Source of the DNA: Gracilibacillus timonensis
Lineage (GTDB): Bacteria; Bacillota; Bacilli; Bacillales; Amphibacillaceae
Reading direction: 5' to 3'
Length of the DNA: 64,000 nucleotides
NCBI RefSeq assembly: GCF_900086715.1
Contig: NZ_FLKH01000012.1
Span: 620,001-684,000 of the forward strand
The notes beneath the pieces were generated by a model. It was not told the DNA's origin. It saw only the letters and a list, made by a program, of their open reading frames with translations, and ran no database searches. A program made the position numbers and the translations under genes. This document shows positions 45,538-56,152 of this stretch, piece after piece. The stretch's first letter is position 1; each line of letters opens with the position of its first letter.

Positions 45538-45570
45538 AGGGACTTCTTTTAATGGAAGTCTCTTTTCACT
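45538..45570 (+). terminator. Terminator after the ECF sigma gene
   Basis: GGGACTTC / GAAGTCTC stem (one G-U pair) followed by TTTTC. Confidence 0.8.
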
Positions 45571-45649
45571 TAGGTAAAATAGGTTTATAATGACAGTAGC
45601 AAGGAGAATGATAACTAACTCCTGTCAGTGTAAATAAAGGATGAGTAAT

Positions 45650-45907
45650 GTGGGGCATTTTATCTATGTGGTATTACCATGGTTTTTTCTAAGTGTGTGT
45701 TTGATCGGGATGATTATTAGTTTATTCAAACGATTGCCTTATTGGTGGGGGTTTCTTAGCTGTGCCGTAGGTGTAGTGATCTATCTGATTGGTAATGAAA
45801 TGGTAGGGGGCTACAATGGGATGAGTTTGAGTCTGATTGGCGCTTTGCCCTTTACCATTGGCTTGTTTATTTTATTTTTTCTATTTGTAGGAAACAAATT
45901 CCAATGA
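45650..45907 (+). CDS. Small membrane protein, unknown function
   Basis: An 85-residue protein with three hydrophobic segments (FIYVVLPWFFLSVCLIGMII, YWWGFLSCAVGVVIYLIG and ALPFTIGLFILFFLFVG). I prefer the GTG at 45650, nine bases after AAAGG; an ATG at 45641 touches that site. Function not recognised. Confidence 0.55.
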   Translation: MGHFIYVVLPWFFLSVCLIGMIISLFKRLPYWWGFLSCAVGVVIYLIGNEMVGGYNGMSLSLIGALPFTIGLFILFFLFVGNKFQ

Positions 45908-45974
45908 GATGCTGGGGTTAGATAGAACAAGATAGCAAATAATAAGGTGTATCCTAACGAATGGAGGAATACAC

Positions 45975-46067
45975 ATGAGAAACAAACGAATGCTGTCTGT
46001 ACTAGCGTCGGTTGGAATTGGTGCGTATGCCTATTACCATATGCGCCGCAACAAAACAATGATGTAA
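45975..46067 (+). CDS. 30-residue YrzQ/DUF3918-like peptide
   Basis: Thirty residues starting MRNKRMLSVLASVGIGAYAY and ending HMRRNKTMM, directly behind GGAGG with seven-base spacing. One short membrane-like helix is flanked by basic residues, as in the small DUF3918/YrzQ proteins of Bacillaceae (known family, no known function). It is followed by a strong hairpin, which supports a real gene. Confidence 0.65.
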   Translation: MRNKRMLSVLASVGIGAYAYYHMRRNKTMM

Positions 46068-46074
46068 TCGATAG

Positions 46075-46110
46075 CGAGGGGAAACTCGGCAATGGTCGAG
46101 TTTCCCCTCG
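46075..46110 (+). terminator. Terminator-like hairpin after the 30-residue gene
   Basis: A perfect 14-bp stem CGAGGGGAAACTCG / CGAGTTTCCCCTCG; the T tract is weak. Confidence 0.7.
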
Positions 46111-46208
46111 TATGCTATTCTAGACGGGCATGCTTCCTGTTCTTGTAAATGACTGCCTATTGTATGTGAGACTAAGAAGAAAAGGCAGCCTCGATCCCGT
46201 ATCATCTA

Positions 46209-46552
46209 ACGGACAAAAATCCGTACAATCATGAAATATTGTCCGTAATGAATCTAACGGACAAAAAATGGAGAAATCACGAAATATTGTCCGTAAGAAC
46301 GAAGAATCTAACGGACAAAAAAATGCGAAATGGCGAAATGCTGTCTGTAAGAATGAATCTAACGGACAAAAAATGGAGAAATCACGAAATATTGTCCGTA
46401 AGACCGAATCTAACGGACAAAAAAATGCGAAATGGCGAAATGTTGTCCGTAAGAACGAATCTAACGGACAAAAAAATGCGAAATCGCGAAATGTTGTCTG
46501 TAAGAATGAATCTAACGGACAAAAAAATGCCAAATCATGAAATATTGTCCGT
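46209..46552. repeat. Array 2: seven ~51-bp repeats with ACGGACA/TGTCCGT dyads
   Basis: ACGGACA starts units at 46209, 46257, 46311, 46362, 46413, 46464 and 46515 (periods 48, 54, then 51). The link AAGAATGAATCTA and the dyads are shared with array 1 at 28459-28903; the interiors differ (ATGCGAAATGGCGAAATG and ATGGAGAAATCACGAAATAT types). Open frames crossing it are artefacts. The interval 46068-46700 otherwise holds the 46075-46110 hairpin and nothing else clear. Confidence 0.94.
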
Positions 46553-46700
46553 AAGAATGAGCACAATACTGCTTCGTCTTATCTGCATGCTTGTAACTGA
46601 CACAGCTCATGGTGGTACCAAGTACACTTCTTGGTTTTAACAATTATTTTTTGCTATAATAAAAGGGTGAAAACACGGAAACAACGAAAGGTGGAGGAAA

Positions 46701-47741
46701 ATGACAAAATATATCGGCTATATCGGATCTTATACAAAAAAGGAAAGTGAAGGAGTATATAAATTTATTTTAGATACAGAAAAGAAACAATTAAGCGGTG
46801 TAGAGGTGGCAGCCTCTCTTGATAACCCTACATATGTAACGATAAGTAAAGATAATCAGAATCTCTATGCGGTGGCAAAAGAAGGAGATCAAGGTGGCGT
46901 GACGGCATTTGAAATTGCGGATGATCAGGGAAGCTTACGCCCGTTAAACAGTCAAGTAACACCTGGATCGGCTCCTTGCCATGTCAGTGTAGATAGTCAA
47001 AACCAACTAGTGGTGGCAGCCAACTACCATACTCAGTTAGTGGAGGCATTCGCAACCAATTCCGATGGATCCCTGCAGGCACCAACTTCTGCCAAGCATG
47101 AAGGGAATGGGCCTCATGAAAGACAAGAAAAGCCACACTTGCATTTTGCAGGATATACACCAGATGAACGTTTTGTGGTGGTAGTCGATTTAGGAACGGA
47201 TACGATCACGACATATCAACCTCAGGATGGTAGTTTGGAAGAAGTGAATGTGTTAAAGACAAAACCAGGTAGTGGTCCTCGTCATATCGCTTTTCATCCC
47301 AATAGAGAATATGCTTATGTAATGACAGAGCTTAGCAATGAAGTGATTGTCTTAAAATATGATCAGCAGGACGGTCGTTTTGAAGAATGGCAGTATATCT
47401 CGACATTACCAGAGGATTTCACGGAGAACAGCCAGGGAAGTGCGGTTCACCTTTCCTCTGACGGTCGGTTTGTTTATGCTGGAAATCGAGGACATAACTC
47501 GATCGCTGTGTACCGCGTATTAGATGATTTTACCGTGGAATTTATCGAATGGACAGATACAGAAGGGGATTGGCCACGTGATTTTGTTTTAGATCCTTCT
47601 GAACAGTTTATTGTAGCTTCCAATCAGGAATCTGGCACCATCGTATTATTTGAACGTGATCCAGAAGCAGGCACGTTAACGCTTGTCCAAAAAGATGTAG
47701 CTGCACCGGAAGCCGTTTGTTTGAAATTTCTTTATGCATAA
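46701..47741 (+). CDS. pgl: 6-phosphogluconolactonase-type lactonase (YkgB/Pgl family)
   Basis: A 346-residue seven-bladed beta-propeller lactonase. Repeating blades are seen from YIGYIGSYTKKES at the start through PRHIAFHPNREYAYVMTELS (near 195) to PRDFVLDPSEQFIVASNQ (near 293). It probably hydrolyses 6-phosphogluconolactone in the oxidative pentose-phosphate pathway, as B. subtilis YkgB does. AAAGGTGGAGG precedes the ATG. It is monocistronic. Confidence 0.85.
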   Translation: MTKYIGYIGSYTKKESEGVYKFILDTEKKQLSGVEVAASLDNPTYVTISKDNQNLYAVAKEGDQGGVTAFEIADDQGSLRPLNSQVTPGSAPCHVSVDSQNQLVVAANYHTQLVEAFATNSDGSLQAPTSAKHEGNGPHERQEKPHLHFAGYTPDERFVVVVDLGTDTITTYQPQDGSLEEVNVLKTKPGSGPRHIAFHPNREYAYVMTELSNEVIVLKYDQQDGRFEEWQYISTLPEDFTENSQGSAVHLSSDGRFVYAGNRGHNSIAVYRVLDDFTVEFIEWTDTEGDWPRDFVLDPSEQFIVASNQESGTIVLFERDPEAGTLTLVQKDVAAPEAVCLKFLYA

Positions 47742-47748
47742 AATTAAG

Positions 47749-47781
47749 AAGTGCCCTGTCTTGAAAAAACAGGGCACTTTT
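47749..47781. terminator. Bidirectional terminator between pgl and the CxxC protein
   Basis: A perfect 11-bp stem AAGTGCCCTGT / ACAGGGCACTT followed by TTTGC; it lies two bases from the stop of the minus-strand gene. Confidence 0.88.
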
Positions 47782-47782
47782 G

Positions 47783-47950
47783 CTATTCAATGACTCGGTT
47801 TGTTTCATCTACTTCTAACTTCTCAACTGTCTCCATACGGGCAATATAACCATCTCCATGGCAGATGGAACAAGTATATTGCCACTGGTTATCATCCATT
47901 AACAGACCTGTTCCATCACAAGCCTTACAAGCAAACTGTTGGGAACCCAT
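47783..47950 (-). CDS. Small zinc-ribbon-like CxxC protein
   Basis: A 55-residue protein (MGSQQFACKACDGTGLLM and CSICHGDGYIARMET) with two CxxCxGxG motifs like half of a DnaJ zinc finger. It resembles small Bacillaceae zinc-finger proteins such as YuiA. AGGGGTG precedes the ATG at 47950. It is directly downstream of the aconitase gene (24-base gap) on the same strand, so it is probably co-transcribed with it. Confidence 0.72.
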   Translation of the reverse strand: MGSQQFACKACDGTGLLMDDNQWQYTCSICHGDGYIARMETVEKLEVDETNRVIE

Positions 47951-47974
47951 AAACGAACACCCCTTCCATTGGGA

Positions 47975-49909
47975 TTATTGTTTTTGTTTAATCCAATTAA
48001 TAATACCGCCTTGTAAGATGATATCAAGCTGTCGATCGGTTAAATCATGCTGTACCTGGATTTGTTGCTCAGATCCTTTGACCTGAATCGAAAAGTCTCG
48101 TTTTTCTTTAAGGGTATCATGGATGTGACGAAATTCCAGGATATCTCCTTGTTTAATCTTTTCAAAATCCGTTTCATCGACAAAGGTTAATGGTAAAATC
48201 CCGAAGTTAATCAGGTTTTGTAAATGGATCCGGGCAAAATCCTTCACCAGTACCACTTTTAATCCCAAATAACGCGGCGCAAGTGCAGCGTGTTCTCGAC
48301 TGGAACCTTGACCATAATTGGAGCCGGCAATAATCGTATGTCCACCACTGTCACGCTTTTTCATCGCCTTCTCATAATAGTCTTCATCGATAATTTCAAA
48401 GGCGAAGGTACTAATTTTTTGAATATTACTACGGTATGGCAATACTCTGGATCCACCAGCTAGGATCTCATCGGTAGAGATATTGTCCGTCATTTTTAAT
48501 AATACAGGCAGATCGAAATTATTTTCAATCGCTTGAAAATCAGGTATGGAGGAAATATTTGGTCCTTTTTCCAAGTTGATCTCACGATTGTCTTCTGGTG
48601 GTGCCTCCAACATACCCTGTGTAGAGAATTTGGTTGGCTCACTAATAGTCGGATAGTCCATCTCCAAGCTGCGTGGATCGGTTATCTTACCTGTCAGGGC
48701 AGAAGCGGCAGCTGTCTCTGGACTACATAAGAAAACACTATCCTCTTTGGTACCTGAGCGTCCCGGGAAGTTTCTCGGCGTGGTGCGCAGACTGTTTCTT
48801 CCTGTAGCTGGCGCCTGTCCCATACCGATACAGCCATTACAGCCAGCTTGATGCATACGGGCGCCAGCCGATAAAAGATTGGCGATATGGCCGTTTTCGA
48901 CAAGCTGTTCCAATAATTGCCGCGAAGTAGGGTTAATATCGAAAGAGATACCTGCCGCAATTTGTTTGCTTTTAACAATCTCACTAGCAATCGCAAAATC
49001 ACGATAACCAGGATTTGCCGACGAGCCGATATATGACTGATAGATGGTCTCTCCAGCTACCTCTGCAACTGGAACGACATTGTCTGGACTGGATGGCGTT
49101 GCAATTAATGGTTCTAACGTAGATAAATCAATATGATCTTCTTCATCATAGCTAGCCCGTTTATCAGCAATCAGTTCTGTCCAGTCCTCTTCACGTCCTT
49201 GTTGTTGTAAAAATCGCTTGATCTCCTGATCGGAAGGAAATACTGTTGCTGTTGCACCAAGTTCGGCGCCCATGTTGGCAATCACATGTCGGTCCATTGC
49301 CGATAATTCTTGGACTCCTGGGCCGTGATATTCAATAATTTTACCAACACCGCCTTTTACTCCGTGACGGCGTAACATTTCTAGGATGACGTCCTTGGCA
49401 CTTACCCAGTCTGGTAATTTTCCGGTTAATTCAACGCCCATCACACGTGGCATTTTTACATAATAGGGTTCACCGGCCATTGCCATGGCGACATCAATCC
49501 CACCGGCGCCAATTGCTAACATGCCCATACAGCCATTGGCACATGTGTGACTATCCGACCCTAACAAAGTTTTACCTGGTTTGGCTAGCTGTTGCATATG
49601 GACAGGGTGGCTAACTCCATTACCTGGCCTGCTGTAATAGATGCCAAACCTCTGAGCCGCACTACGCAAAAATAGATGGTCGTCGGCATTACGAAAGTCT
49701 TCTTGAATCAAGTTATGATCGACATATTGAGCTGAAGCTTCGGTCTTCACCTTATCAATTCCCATTGCTTCTAATTCCAGCATGACCATTGTACCTGTTG
49801 CGTCTTGCGTCAATGTCTGGTCTATCTTCAGTCCGATCTCTTCACCAGCATTCATCTCACCTGACAGTAAATGTTCTTGAATTAATTTCTGCGCTACGTT
49901 TAGCTGCAT
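47975..49909 (-). CDS. Aconitate hydratase, short (mitochondrial-like) type
   Basis: A 644-residue aconitase, citrate-isocitrate isomerase of the TCA cycle. The [4Fe-4S] cysteines are in SDSHTCANG (near 122) and GCNGCIGMG (near 356); the swivel domain carries GSNYGQGSSREHAALAPRYL (near 540). It belongs to the ~640-750-residue type, not the ~900-residue CitB/AcnA usual in Bacillus, so it could be the only aconitase or a second one. AAGGAGG precedes the ATG. No IRE-type or CcpC site was recognised. Confidence 0.9.
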   Translation of the reverse strand: MQLNVAQKLIQEHLLSGEMNAGEEIGLKIDQTLTQDATGTMVMLELEAMGIDKVKTEASAQYVDHNLIQEDFRNADDHLFLRSAAQRFGIYYSRPGNGVSHPVHMQQLAKPGKTLLGSDSHTCANGCMGMLAIGAGGIDVAMAMAGEPYYVKMPRVMGVELTGKLPDWVSAKDVILEMLRRHGVKGGVGKIIEYHGPGVQELSAMDRHVIANMGAELGATATVFPSDQEIKRFLQQQGREEDWTELIADKRASYDEEDHIDLSTLEPLIATPSSPDNVVPVAEVAGETIYQSYIGSSANPGYRDFAIASEIVKSKQIAAGISFDINPTSRQLLEQLVENGHIANLLSAGARMHQAGCNGCIGMGQAPATGRNSLRTTPRNFPGRSGTKEDSVFLCSPETAAASALTGKITDPRSLEMDYPTISEPTKFSTQGMLEAPPEDNREINLEKGPNISSIPDFQAIENNFDLPVLLKMTDNISTDEILAGGSRVLPYRSNIQKISTFAFEIIDEDYYEKAMKKRDSGGHTIIAGSNYGQGSSREHAALAPRYLGLKVVLVKDFARIHLQNLINFGILPLTFVDETDFEKIKQGDILEFRHIHDTLKEKRDFSIQVKGSEQQIQVQHDLTDRQLDIILQGGIINWIKQKQ

Positions 49910-50039
49910 GCTTTCTCCTCCTTATGTTATACTGTCTTGCTTAGAATATGCTTATATAGTAATTATTACACCTGTGAGTTGTCGTTAAACTGTAAAAATG
50001 GGGAAGTGACAATATTTTATGTAGGAAATCTTTGCTTAA

Positions 50040-50290
50040 GAGGTTATAGCCTATTGATAATTAGATAATTACCAAGACCACAAGTGATGAATCTCGCGGA
50101 CTGTAGAGAGGAAAACGCGTTCCTGAGTCCATAAGAATGAATCTTGTGAATGAGAACTGAGGAAAAAAGATCGCACTTGACGTGAGATAGCTCTGGAAAG
50201 CAGAGGGCTTGGCTAGAGTGTTGTTAGGCACTAATTATTCTCTCAAAGTACCCGATTTATCGATACGCTGATTTTGAGGATCCAATCGAT
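50040..50290. repeat. Intergenic repeat, mixed type
   Basis: ACTGTAGAGAGGAAAACGCG (near 50100) and TTCCTGAGTCCATAAGAATG are, reversed, the pattern of the type A repeat at 5625-5702. GGGCTTGGCTAGAG and GTTGTTAGGCA (50205-50230) match the end of the 19215-19480 repeat. No gene is seen between aconitase (49909) and htpG (50363). Confidence 0.5.
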
Positions 50291-50322
50291 TCAAAATATA
50301 ATGAGGATTGTATTATTATCCT

Positions 50323-50354
50323 CAAAAAAAAGATACCGGAAAAAACCGGTATCT
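50323..50354 (-). terminator. htpG terminator
   Basis: AGATACCGG / CCGGTATCT stem, loop of six A, followed on the minus strand by a T8 run. Confidence 0.93.
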
Positions 50355-50362
50355 TCATGACC

Positions 50363-52243
50363 TTACACCATCACCTTACACATATCATTCGTAAGTGCAA
50401 CAGGATCTTCAACAGGAAGACCTTCGATTAACAAGGCTTGGTTGTATAGAATATTGGTATATAATTTAACCTTTTCTTGATCAGAACCATGGGCGCGTAC
50501 CAATGCATCGAAAATCTCATGCTTATTGTTGATTTCCAATACTTTAGTCGCTTCGATGTTTTGATTATCTGGCATTTGCTTTAATACCTTTTCCATTTCA
50601 ATCGATACTTCACCCTCAGCAGATAAGCAAACCGGATGCGACTTCAAGCGAGTAGATAGCTTAACATCCTTCACTTTACCGCCTAAGATTTCTTTCATCT
50701 CGTTTAGTAAATCCTTATGCTCTTCTTTTTGCTTTTCTGCTTCTTGTTTGGTCTCCTCATCCTCTAGATCAAGGTCACCGCTAGAGACATTCTTGAATTC
50801 TTTCTCGTCATAATTCATTAGCATACGGATCGCAAATTCATCGACTTCATCAGTGAAATAAAGGATCTCATAACCTTTATCCTTGACTAATTCGGTTTGT
50901 GGCAGTTTTTCAATCCGGTCATGCGATTCGCCTGTTGCATAATAAATATGCTCTTGATCCTCTGGCATGCGTTCGACATACTCTTTTAAGGATACTAATT
51001 TGTTTTCACTCGAAGAATGGAACAGTAATAAGTCCTTTAACGTTTCTTTGTTGGCGCCGAAGTCGGAATAGACACCAAACTTGATTTGTCGGCCAAAGGC
51101 TTGGTAGAAACGTTCATATTTTTCACGATCGTTCTTCAGCATGCTTTGTAAGTGATTTTTGATTTTCTTTTCTAAGTTTTTGGCGATTAGCTTCACCTGG
51201 CGATCTTGCTGCAGGATTTCCCGGGAGATATTTAAAGATAAATCCTCGGAGTCAACAATCCCTTTGACAAAACTGAAATGATCCGGTAATAGGTCAGCAC
51301 ATTTTTCCATAATCAAGACACCGTTAGAATAGAGCTCCAACCCTTTTTCATATTCCTGAGAATAATAATTGAACGGTGGCTGTTCTGGAATATAAAGGAT
51401 TGATTGGAAACGTACGGTACCGTCGACACTGATGTGCTGATGGCTTAATGGTTTGTCAAAGCCAAAACGTTTCTCTTGATAAAAGCTTTCATAATCCTCA
51501 TCTGTTAACTCCTGTTTATTTTTGCGCCAGATTGGCACCATACTGTTAACCGTCTTTTCTTCGGTAACATCGATGAATTCTTCTCCTTCATCGTCTTGCG
51601 GTTGTTGTTCGGTTATATCCATCTTGATTGGGTAGCGGATAAAGTCAGAATATTTTTTGATAATCGTCTGTAGTTGGTTTGGATCTACGAAATCATCGTA
51701 ATTTTCTTCTTCTTGATTTTCTTTGATTTGGATGACGATTTCTGTACCAACGTCTTCCTTTTCGATCGGTTCAATGGTATAACCCTCGACACCGTCAGAC
51801 TCCCATTTGTAACCTTCGTCACTGTAGAGTGAACGTGTATAAACGGTTACTTGATCGGCTACCATAAAAGAAGAGTAGAAACCAACCCCAAATTGACCAA
51901 TGATCTCTTGTCCATCCTTCATATCAATGTCTTTTTTGAAATCAAGGGAACCACTCTTGGCAATGATACCAAGGTTATTCTCCAGCTCTTCTTTGGTCAT
52001 TCCGATACCAGTATCTTTTACGGTTAAGGTACGAGCTTCTTGATTTGGTTCAATACGAATAAAATAATCTTCTTGGTTAAAAGATATATTTTCATCCGTC
52101 AATGCTTTATAATAGATCTTATCAATCGCGTCACTCGCATTGGAAATCAATTCACGTAAGAAAATTTCTTTTTGTGAGTAGATAGAGTGCACCATCATTT
52201 CTAACAGCCGCTGTGATTCGGCCTGGAATTGCTTCTTTTCCAT
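50363..52243 (-). CDS. htpG: Hsp90-family chaperone HtpG
   Basis: A 626-residue bacterial Hsp90, full length. The N-terminal GHKL ATPase shows [16 protein letters not shown] (near 30), [16 protein letters not shown] (near 74) and [16 protein letters not shown] (near 115). It acts as a cytosolic ATP-dependent dimeric chaperone. AGGAGG precedes the ATG. In B. subtilis htpG is outside the HrcA regulon, but here a perfect CIRCE operator lies 37 bases upstream of the start. Confidence 0.97.
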   Translation of the reverse strand: MEKKQFQAESQRLLEMMVHSIYSQKEIFLRELISNASDAIDKIYYKALTDENISFNQEDYFIRIEPNQEARTLTVKDTGIGMTKEELENNLGIIAKSGSLDFKKDIDMKDGQEIIGQFGVGFYSSFMVADQVTVYTRSLYSDEGYKWESDGVEGYTIEPIEKEDVGTEIVIQIKENQEEENYDDFVDPNQLQTIIKKYSDFIRYPIKMDITEQQPQDDEGEEFIDVTEEKTVNSMVPIWRKNKQELTDEDYESFYQEKRFGFDKPLSHQHISVDGTVRFQSILYIPEQPPFNYYSQEYEKGLELYSNGVLIMEKCADLLPDHFSFVKGIVDSEDLSLNISREILQQDRQVKLIAKNLEKKIKNHLQSMLKNDREKYERFYQAFGRQIKFGVYSDFGANKETLKDLLLFHSSSENKLVSLKEYVERMPEDQEHIYYATGESHDRIEKLPQTELVKDKGYEILYFTDEVDEFAIRMLMNYDEKEFKNVSSGDLDLEDEETKQEAEKQKEEHKDLLNEMKEILGGKVKDVKLSTRLKSHPVCLSAEGEVSIEMEKVLKQMPDNQNIEATKVLEINNKHEIFDALVRAHGSDQEKVKLYTNILYNQALLIEGLPVEDPVALTNDMCKVMV

Positions 52244-52279
52244 GTCGTATTCCTCCTCTATTTCTGTCTACTATGTATT

Positions 52280-52306
52280 TTAGCACTCTTTGCTTCTGAG
52301 TGCTAA
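52280..52306 (-). promoter_or_regulatory. CIRCE operator (HrcA-binding) upstream of htpG
   Basis: TTAGCACTC, nine bases, GAGTGCTAA: an exact match to the CIRCE consensus. A TTGACA (52339-52344, minus strand) followed 17 bases later by TATTTA (52316-52321) places the transcription start beside the operator, so HrcA would block initiation. Confidence 0.93.
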
Positions 52307-52439
52307 CACTTTACATAAATATCATATATTTAATAGACTGTCAAGAATAATAGTGTGTTAACGTTTGGTATAAATGAGAGCATTTTAATAATTCCATCGC
52401 GGAATTTCGTGTTAAAATATAAAAAAGGAGTGTAATTTC

Positions 52440-52697
52440 ATGAAAATAACGTATAATGATACTGAGGTGAATAAAATGACTGAAAAAGAAAAGCTCTTTT
52501 TGTTGATTGGTCGTTTGAATTCAAAGCAAATTACTGCTCTTCATGAAGTGGTTAGTTCTATGGTTTCCTCAGAAGGAAAAGCGTATCCTGAAGAGGAACT
52601 AACCGAAGGAGAACAGGATGAATTGAATGCAGCAATAAAGGACTATAAAAACGGAAAGTATGAGCGCGGGGACAACTTGCATGAATTATTTAGTTAA
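52440..52697 (+). CDS. Antitoxin partner of a RelE/ParE-type toxin
   Basis: An 85-residue acidic helical protein (RLNSKQITALHEVVSSMVSS, then EEELTEGEQDELNAAIKDYK) overlapping the toxin gene by 17 bases. Two starts are possible: ATG at 52440 behind AAGGAG, and ATG at 52476 behind GAGGTG. The C-terminal acidic repeat would wrap the toxin. I recognise no DNA-binding domain for certain. Confidence 0.75.
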   Translation: MKITYNDTEVNKMTEKEKLFLLIGRLNSKQITALHEVVSSMVSSEGKAYPEEELTEGEQDELNAAIKDYKNGKYERGDNLHELFS

Positions 52698-52950
52698 TGT
52701 AGCTGTATCTTCAAAAGCAAGAAAGTATATAAAAAAGCTTGATAAACCTAATAAAAAAAGAATGATCGATGCTATTGAAAAGCTACAACATATACCCCCT
52801 GAAGGAGATATTAGTTCATTGAAAGGAAACCCTGGTATACTTCGTTGTCGAGTTGGGGATTGGAGAATTGTTTTTGAGCAAAACATGGCATCTGAAGAGC
52901 TAGTTATTCATGCAGTTGATTCCAGATGTCAAATATATAAACATTTATAA
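52681..52950 (+). CDS. RelE/ParE-superfamily toxin
   Basis: An 89-residue basic protein of the RelE/ParE fold (VAVSSKARKYIKKLDKPNKK, LKGNPGILRCRVGDWRIVFE). The segment CRVGDWRIVFE contains the conserved arginines of RelE-type ribosome-dependent mRNA interferases. The start at 52681 lies inside the antitoxin gene with GGGGAC upstream. Pairing with the upstream acidic gene gives a type II toxin-antitoxin module. Confidence 0.83.
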   Translation: MNYLVNVAVSSKARKYIKKLDKPNKKRMIDAIEKLQHIPPEGDISSLKGNPGILRCRVGDWRIVFEQNMASEELVIHAVDSRCQIYKHL

Positions 52951-53125
52951 ATGATTTATTTCAAAACATTCATTTACCTACTATCTATTTAGGTGAATGA
53001 ATGTTTTTCAAATGTTTTGACTACACTAGTATGTTAGAGGAAATAAGAAAAGACGATGTGACTGTTTCTTAAATTATATTAACTATTTTTTTGGAACAAG
53101 TAAGTGAATCATTTTAATTGACTTT

Positions 53126-53153
53126 TTGAACAACCAATAAAAAATGATATAAT
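53126..53153 (+). promoter_or_regulatory. Candidate promoter of punA-cdd-deoC
   Basis: TTGAAC (53126-53131), 16 bases, TATAAT (53148-53153), 35 bases before the punA ATG. Confidence 0.6.
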
Positions 53154-53187
53154 AAAACCAAACGTAAGTAGAAACGGAGGAATGGCA

Positions 53188-54419
<1,232 letters not shown>

Positions 54420-54434
54420 AGGAGTGTAGCAAAT

Positions 54435-55100
54435 ATGACACTAGCAAATAAGATAGATCATACGGCATTAAAGCCAGATACGACGAAAGAACAGATAGAA
54501 ACCTTATGTCAAGAGGCAAGAGAACATAGCTTTTTCTCCGTATGTGTGAATCCAACCTGGGTAGAGACAGCGGCTGCATTATTAAAAGGATCAGATGTGG
54601 CTGTATGTACGGTGATTGGTTTCCCATTAGGAGCCACCACACCTGCCGTCAAGGCCTTTGAAACCAAATATGCTATCGAAAAAGGCGCTACAGAAGTGGA
54701 TATGGTCATCAACATCGCTGCCCTAAAGGATGGCAACCATACCTTGGTACAGCGAGATATCGAGTCCGTAGTGCAAGCAGCAGGGGAGAAGGCCTTAGTC
54801 AAAGTGATTATCGAAACATGTCTGCTCACTGATCAAGAAAAGGTAGCTGCCTGTGAACTGGCTGTTGCGACTGACGCTGACTATGTCAAAACCTCAACAG
54901 GCTTTTCGACAGGAGGCGCTACCGTAGAAGATATTCGCTTAATGCGAAAAACAGTAGGACCAGACATTGGTGTGAAGGCTTCAGGCGGTGTCCGGGATCG
55001 TGAAAAAGCAGACGCCCTCTTGGAAGCAGGAGCAAGCCGAATTGGCGCTAGTGCCAGTGTAGCGATTGTGAATGGTGGAGCGAGTAATAGTGATTATTGA
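54435..55100 (+). CDS. deoC: Deoxyribose-phosphate aldolase
   Basis: A 221-residue class I aldolase splitting 2-deoxyribose-5-phosphate into acetaldehyde and glyceraldehyde-3-phosphate. Schiff-base K152 lies in [15 protein letters not shown], preceded by [14 protein letters not shown] near 92, and followed by GVKASGGVR near 175. AAAGGAG precedes the ATG. It completes the nucleoside operon: PunA releases deoxyribose-1-phosphate, which after isomerisation feeds DeoC. Confidence 0.96.
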   Translation: MTLANKIDHTALKPDTTKEQIETLCQEAREHSFFSVCVNPTWVETAAALLKGSDVAVCTVIGFPLGATTPAVKAFETKYAIEKGATEVDMVINIAALKDGNHTLVQRDIESVVQAAGEKALVKVIIETCLLTDQEKVAACELAVATDADYVKTSTGFSTGGATVEDIRLMRKTVGPDIGVKASGGVRDREKADALLEAGASRIGASASVAIVNGGASNSDY

Positions 55101-55146
55101 TAGGGCAGGATGATTGGTAGAGAGAATACTTTTTTGTTAATAATTA

Positions 55147-55184
55147 ATATCCTAGTGGAGTGCTCTTGGCTTTCACTAGGATAT
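55147..55184 (+). terminator. Terminator-like hairpin after deoC
   Basis: Perfect 11-bp stem ATATCCTAGTG / CACTAGGATAT; no strong T run. Between 55185 and 55499 I see no gene; short open stretches do not resemble a known protein. Confidence 0.7.
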
Positions 55185-55499
55185 CATTCTAAAGGAATAA
55201 AAAATTGGATCACCATAATGCATCCAAATGATATTATTTAAAGAAATATATGTTAGTGTTTAAATTTTTGTATTTATGTTAGTTTCATAAACATGGAGGA
55301 TATGGCATTGATCATAGCACTCGATCCATACTTTCCAGCACTTCGGACTGTCTTAAAAGATTGAAAAGGAAAATGGAATTCTCCACTCGTAGACCGCAGT
55401 TATTTACCAGGGGATAATCAGAAGAAGGGATGTTTTTGGAAGTTCAACAAGTGACGACTCCATGCGATGAGCCAACTATGAAAGGAATGGAACTAGAAA

Positions 55500-56036
55500 A
55501 TGATCCAACTTGAATATTTCGAAGAGAAAGATTTTAAGGATTTGATGGATTGGATACCTTCAGCAGAATTTCTTCTTCAATGGGGAGGTCCCCAATTTGT
55601 ATTTCCTTTGACCAAGGATCAACTTCATGATTACATCAAACATGCCAATCTACATGATTCCGAAACGTATATTTATAAAGCAAAGGATTCTGTAACAAGG
55701 AAAATGATTGGGCATATTTCATTAAATAAAGTGGATAGAAAAAATAGATCAGCTCGAATAGCTAACGTATTAATTGGTGATAAAGCTTCCCGCGGAAAAG
55801 GAATGGGAAAGGTAATGGTAAACGAACTTCTTCCTATTGCGTTTGAAGAATGGAAGTTGCATAGAGTGAGCCTTGGTGTATTTGATTTTAACCAATCGGC
55901 TATTCATTGTTACGAAAAAGTTGGATTTAAAAAAGAAGGACTATTAAGGGAATGCCGTAAGATAGGGGGAGAATATTGGAATCTTTTAGAAATGAGTATT
56001 TTAGAGGATGAGTGGAAGGCGTTATCCTATAAATAA
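55500..56036 (+). CDS. GNAT-family N-acetyltransferase (RimJ/RimL-like)
   Basis: A 178-residue acetyltransferase. The acetyl-CoA-binding motif is IGDKASRGKGMGKVM (near 97), followed by LHRVSLGVFDFNQSAIHCYE, which is typical of the RimJ/RimL-like group, and KVGFKKEGLLRE. AAAGGAATGG precedes the ATG at about 12-base spacing. Substrate unknown. It stands at the start of an accessory, AT-rich region. Confidence 0.82.
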   Translation: MIQLEYFEEKDFKDLMDWIPSAEFLLQWGGPQFVFPLTKDQLHDYIKHANLHDSETYIYKAKDSVTRKMIGHISLNKVDRKNRSARIANVLIGDKASRGKGMGKVMVNELLPIAFEEWKLHRVSLGVFDFNQSAIHCYEKVGFKKEGLLRECRKIGGEYWNLLEMSILEDEWKALSYK

Positions 56037-56110
56037 GCCAAATCCAAACCCGATTACTTATCGTTGGACAATAAATAGGATGAAAAATATAAAAATAACT
56101 CTATCCACAA

Positions 56111-56146
56111 ATGGAAAAACCCTCTACAAATTCATGTAGAAGGTTT
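56111..56146. terminator. Hairpin between the GNAT and NCS1 genes
   Basis: AACCCTCTACA pairs with TGTAGAAGGTT (one mismatch); on the minus strand it is followed by TTTTTCC. Confidence 0.75.
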
Positions 56147-56152
56147 AACACG

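Noticed and set aside
55293-55498. Small genes between deoC and the GNAT gene
   Set aside because: Two short frames (about 20-27 codons) exist but match no family I know, and ribosome sites are poor; possibly remnants.
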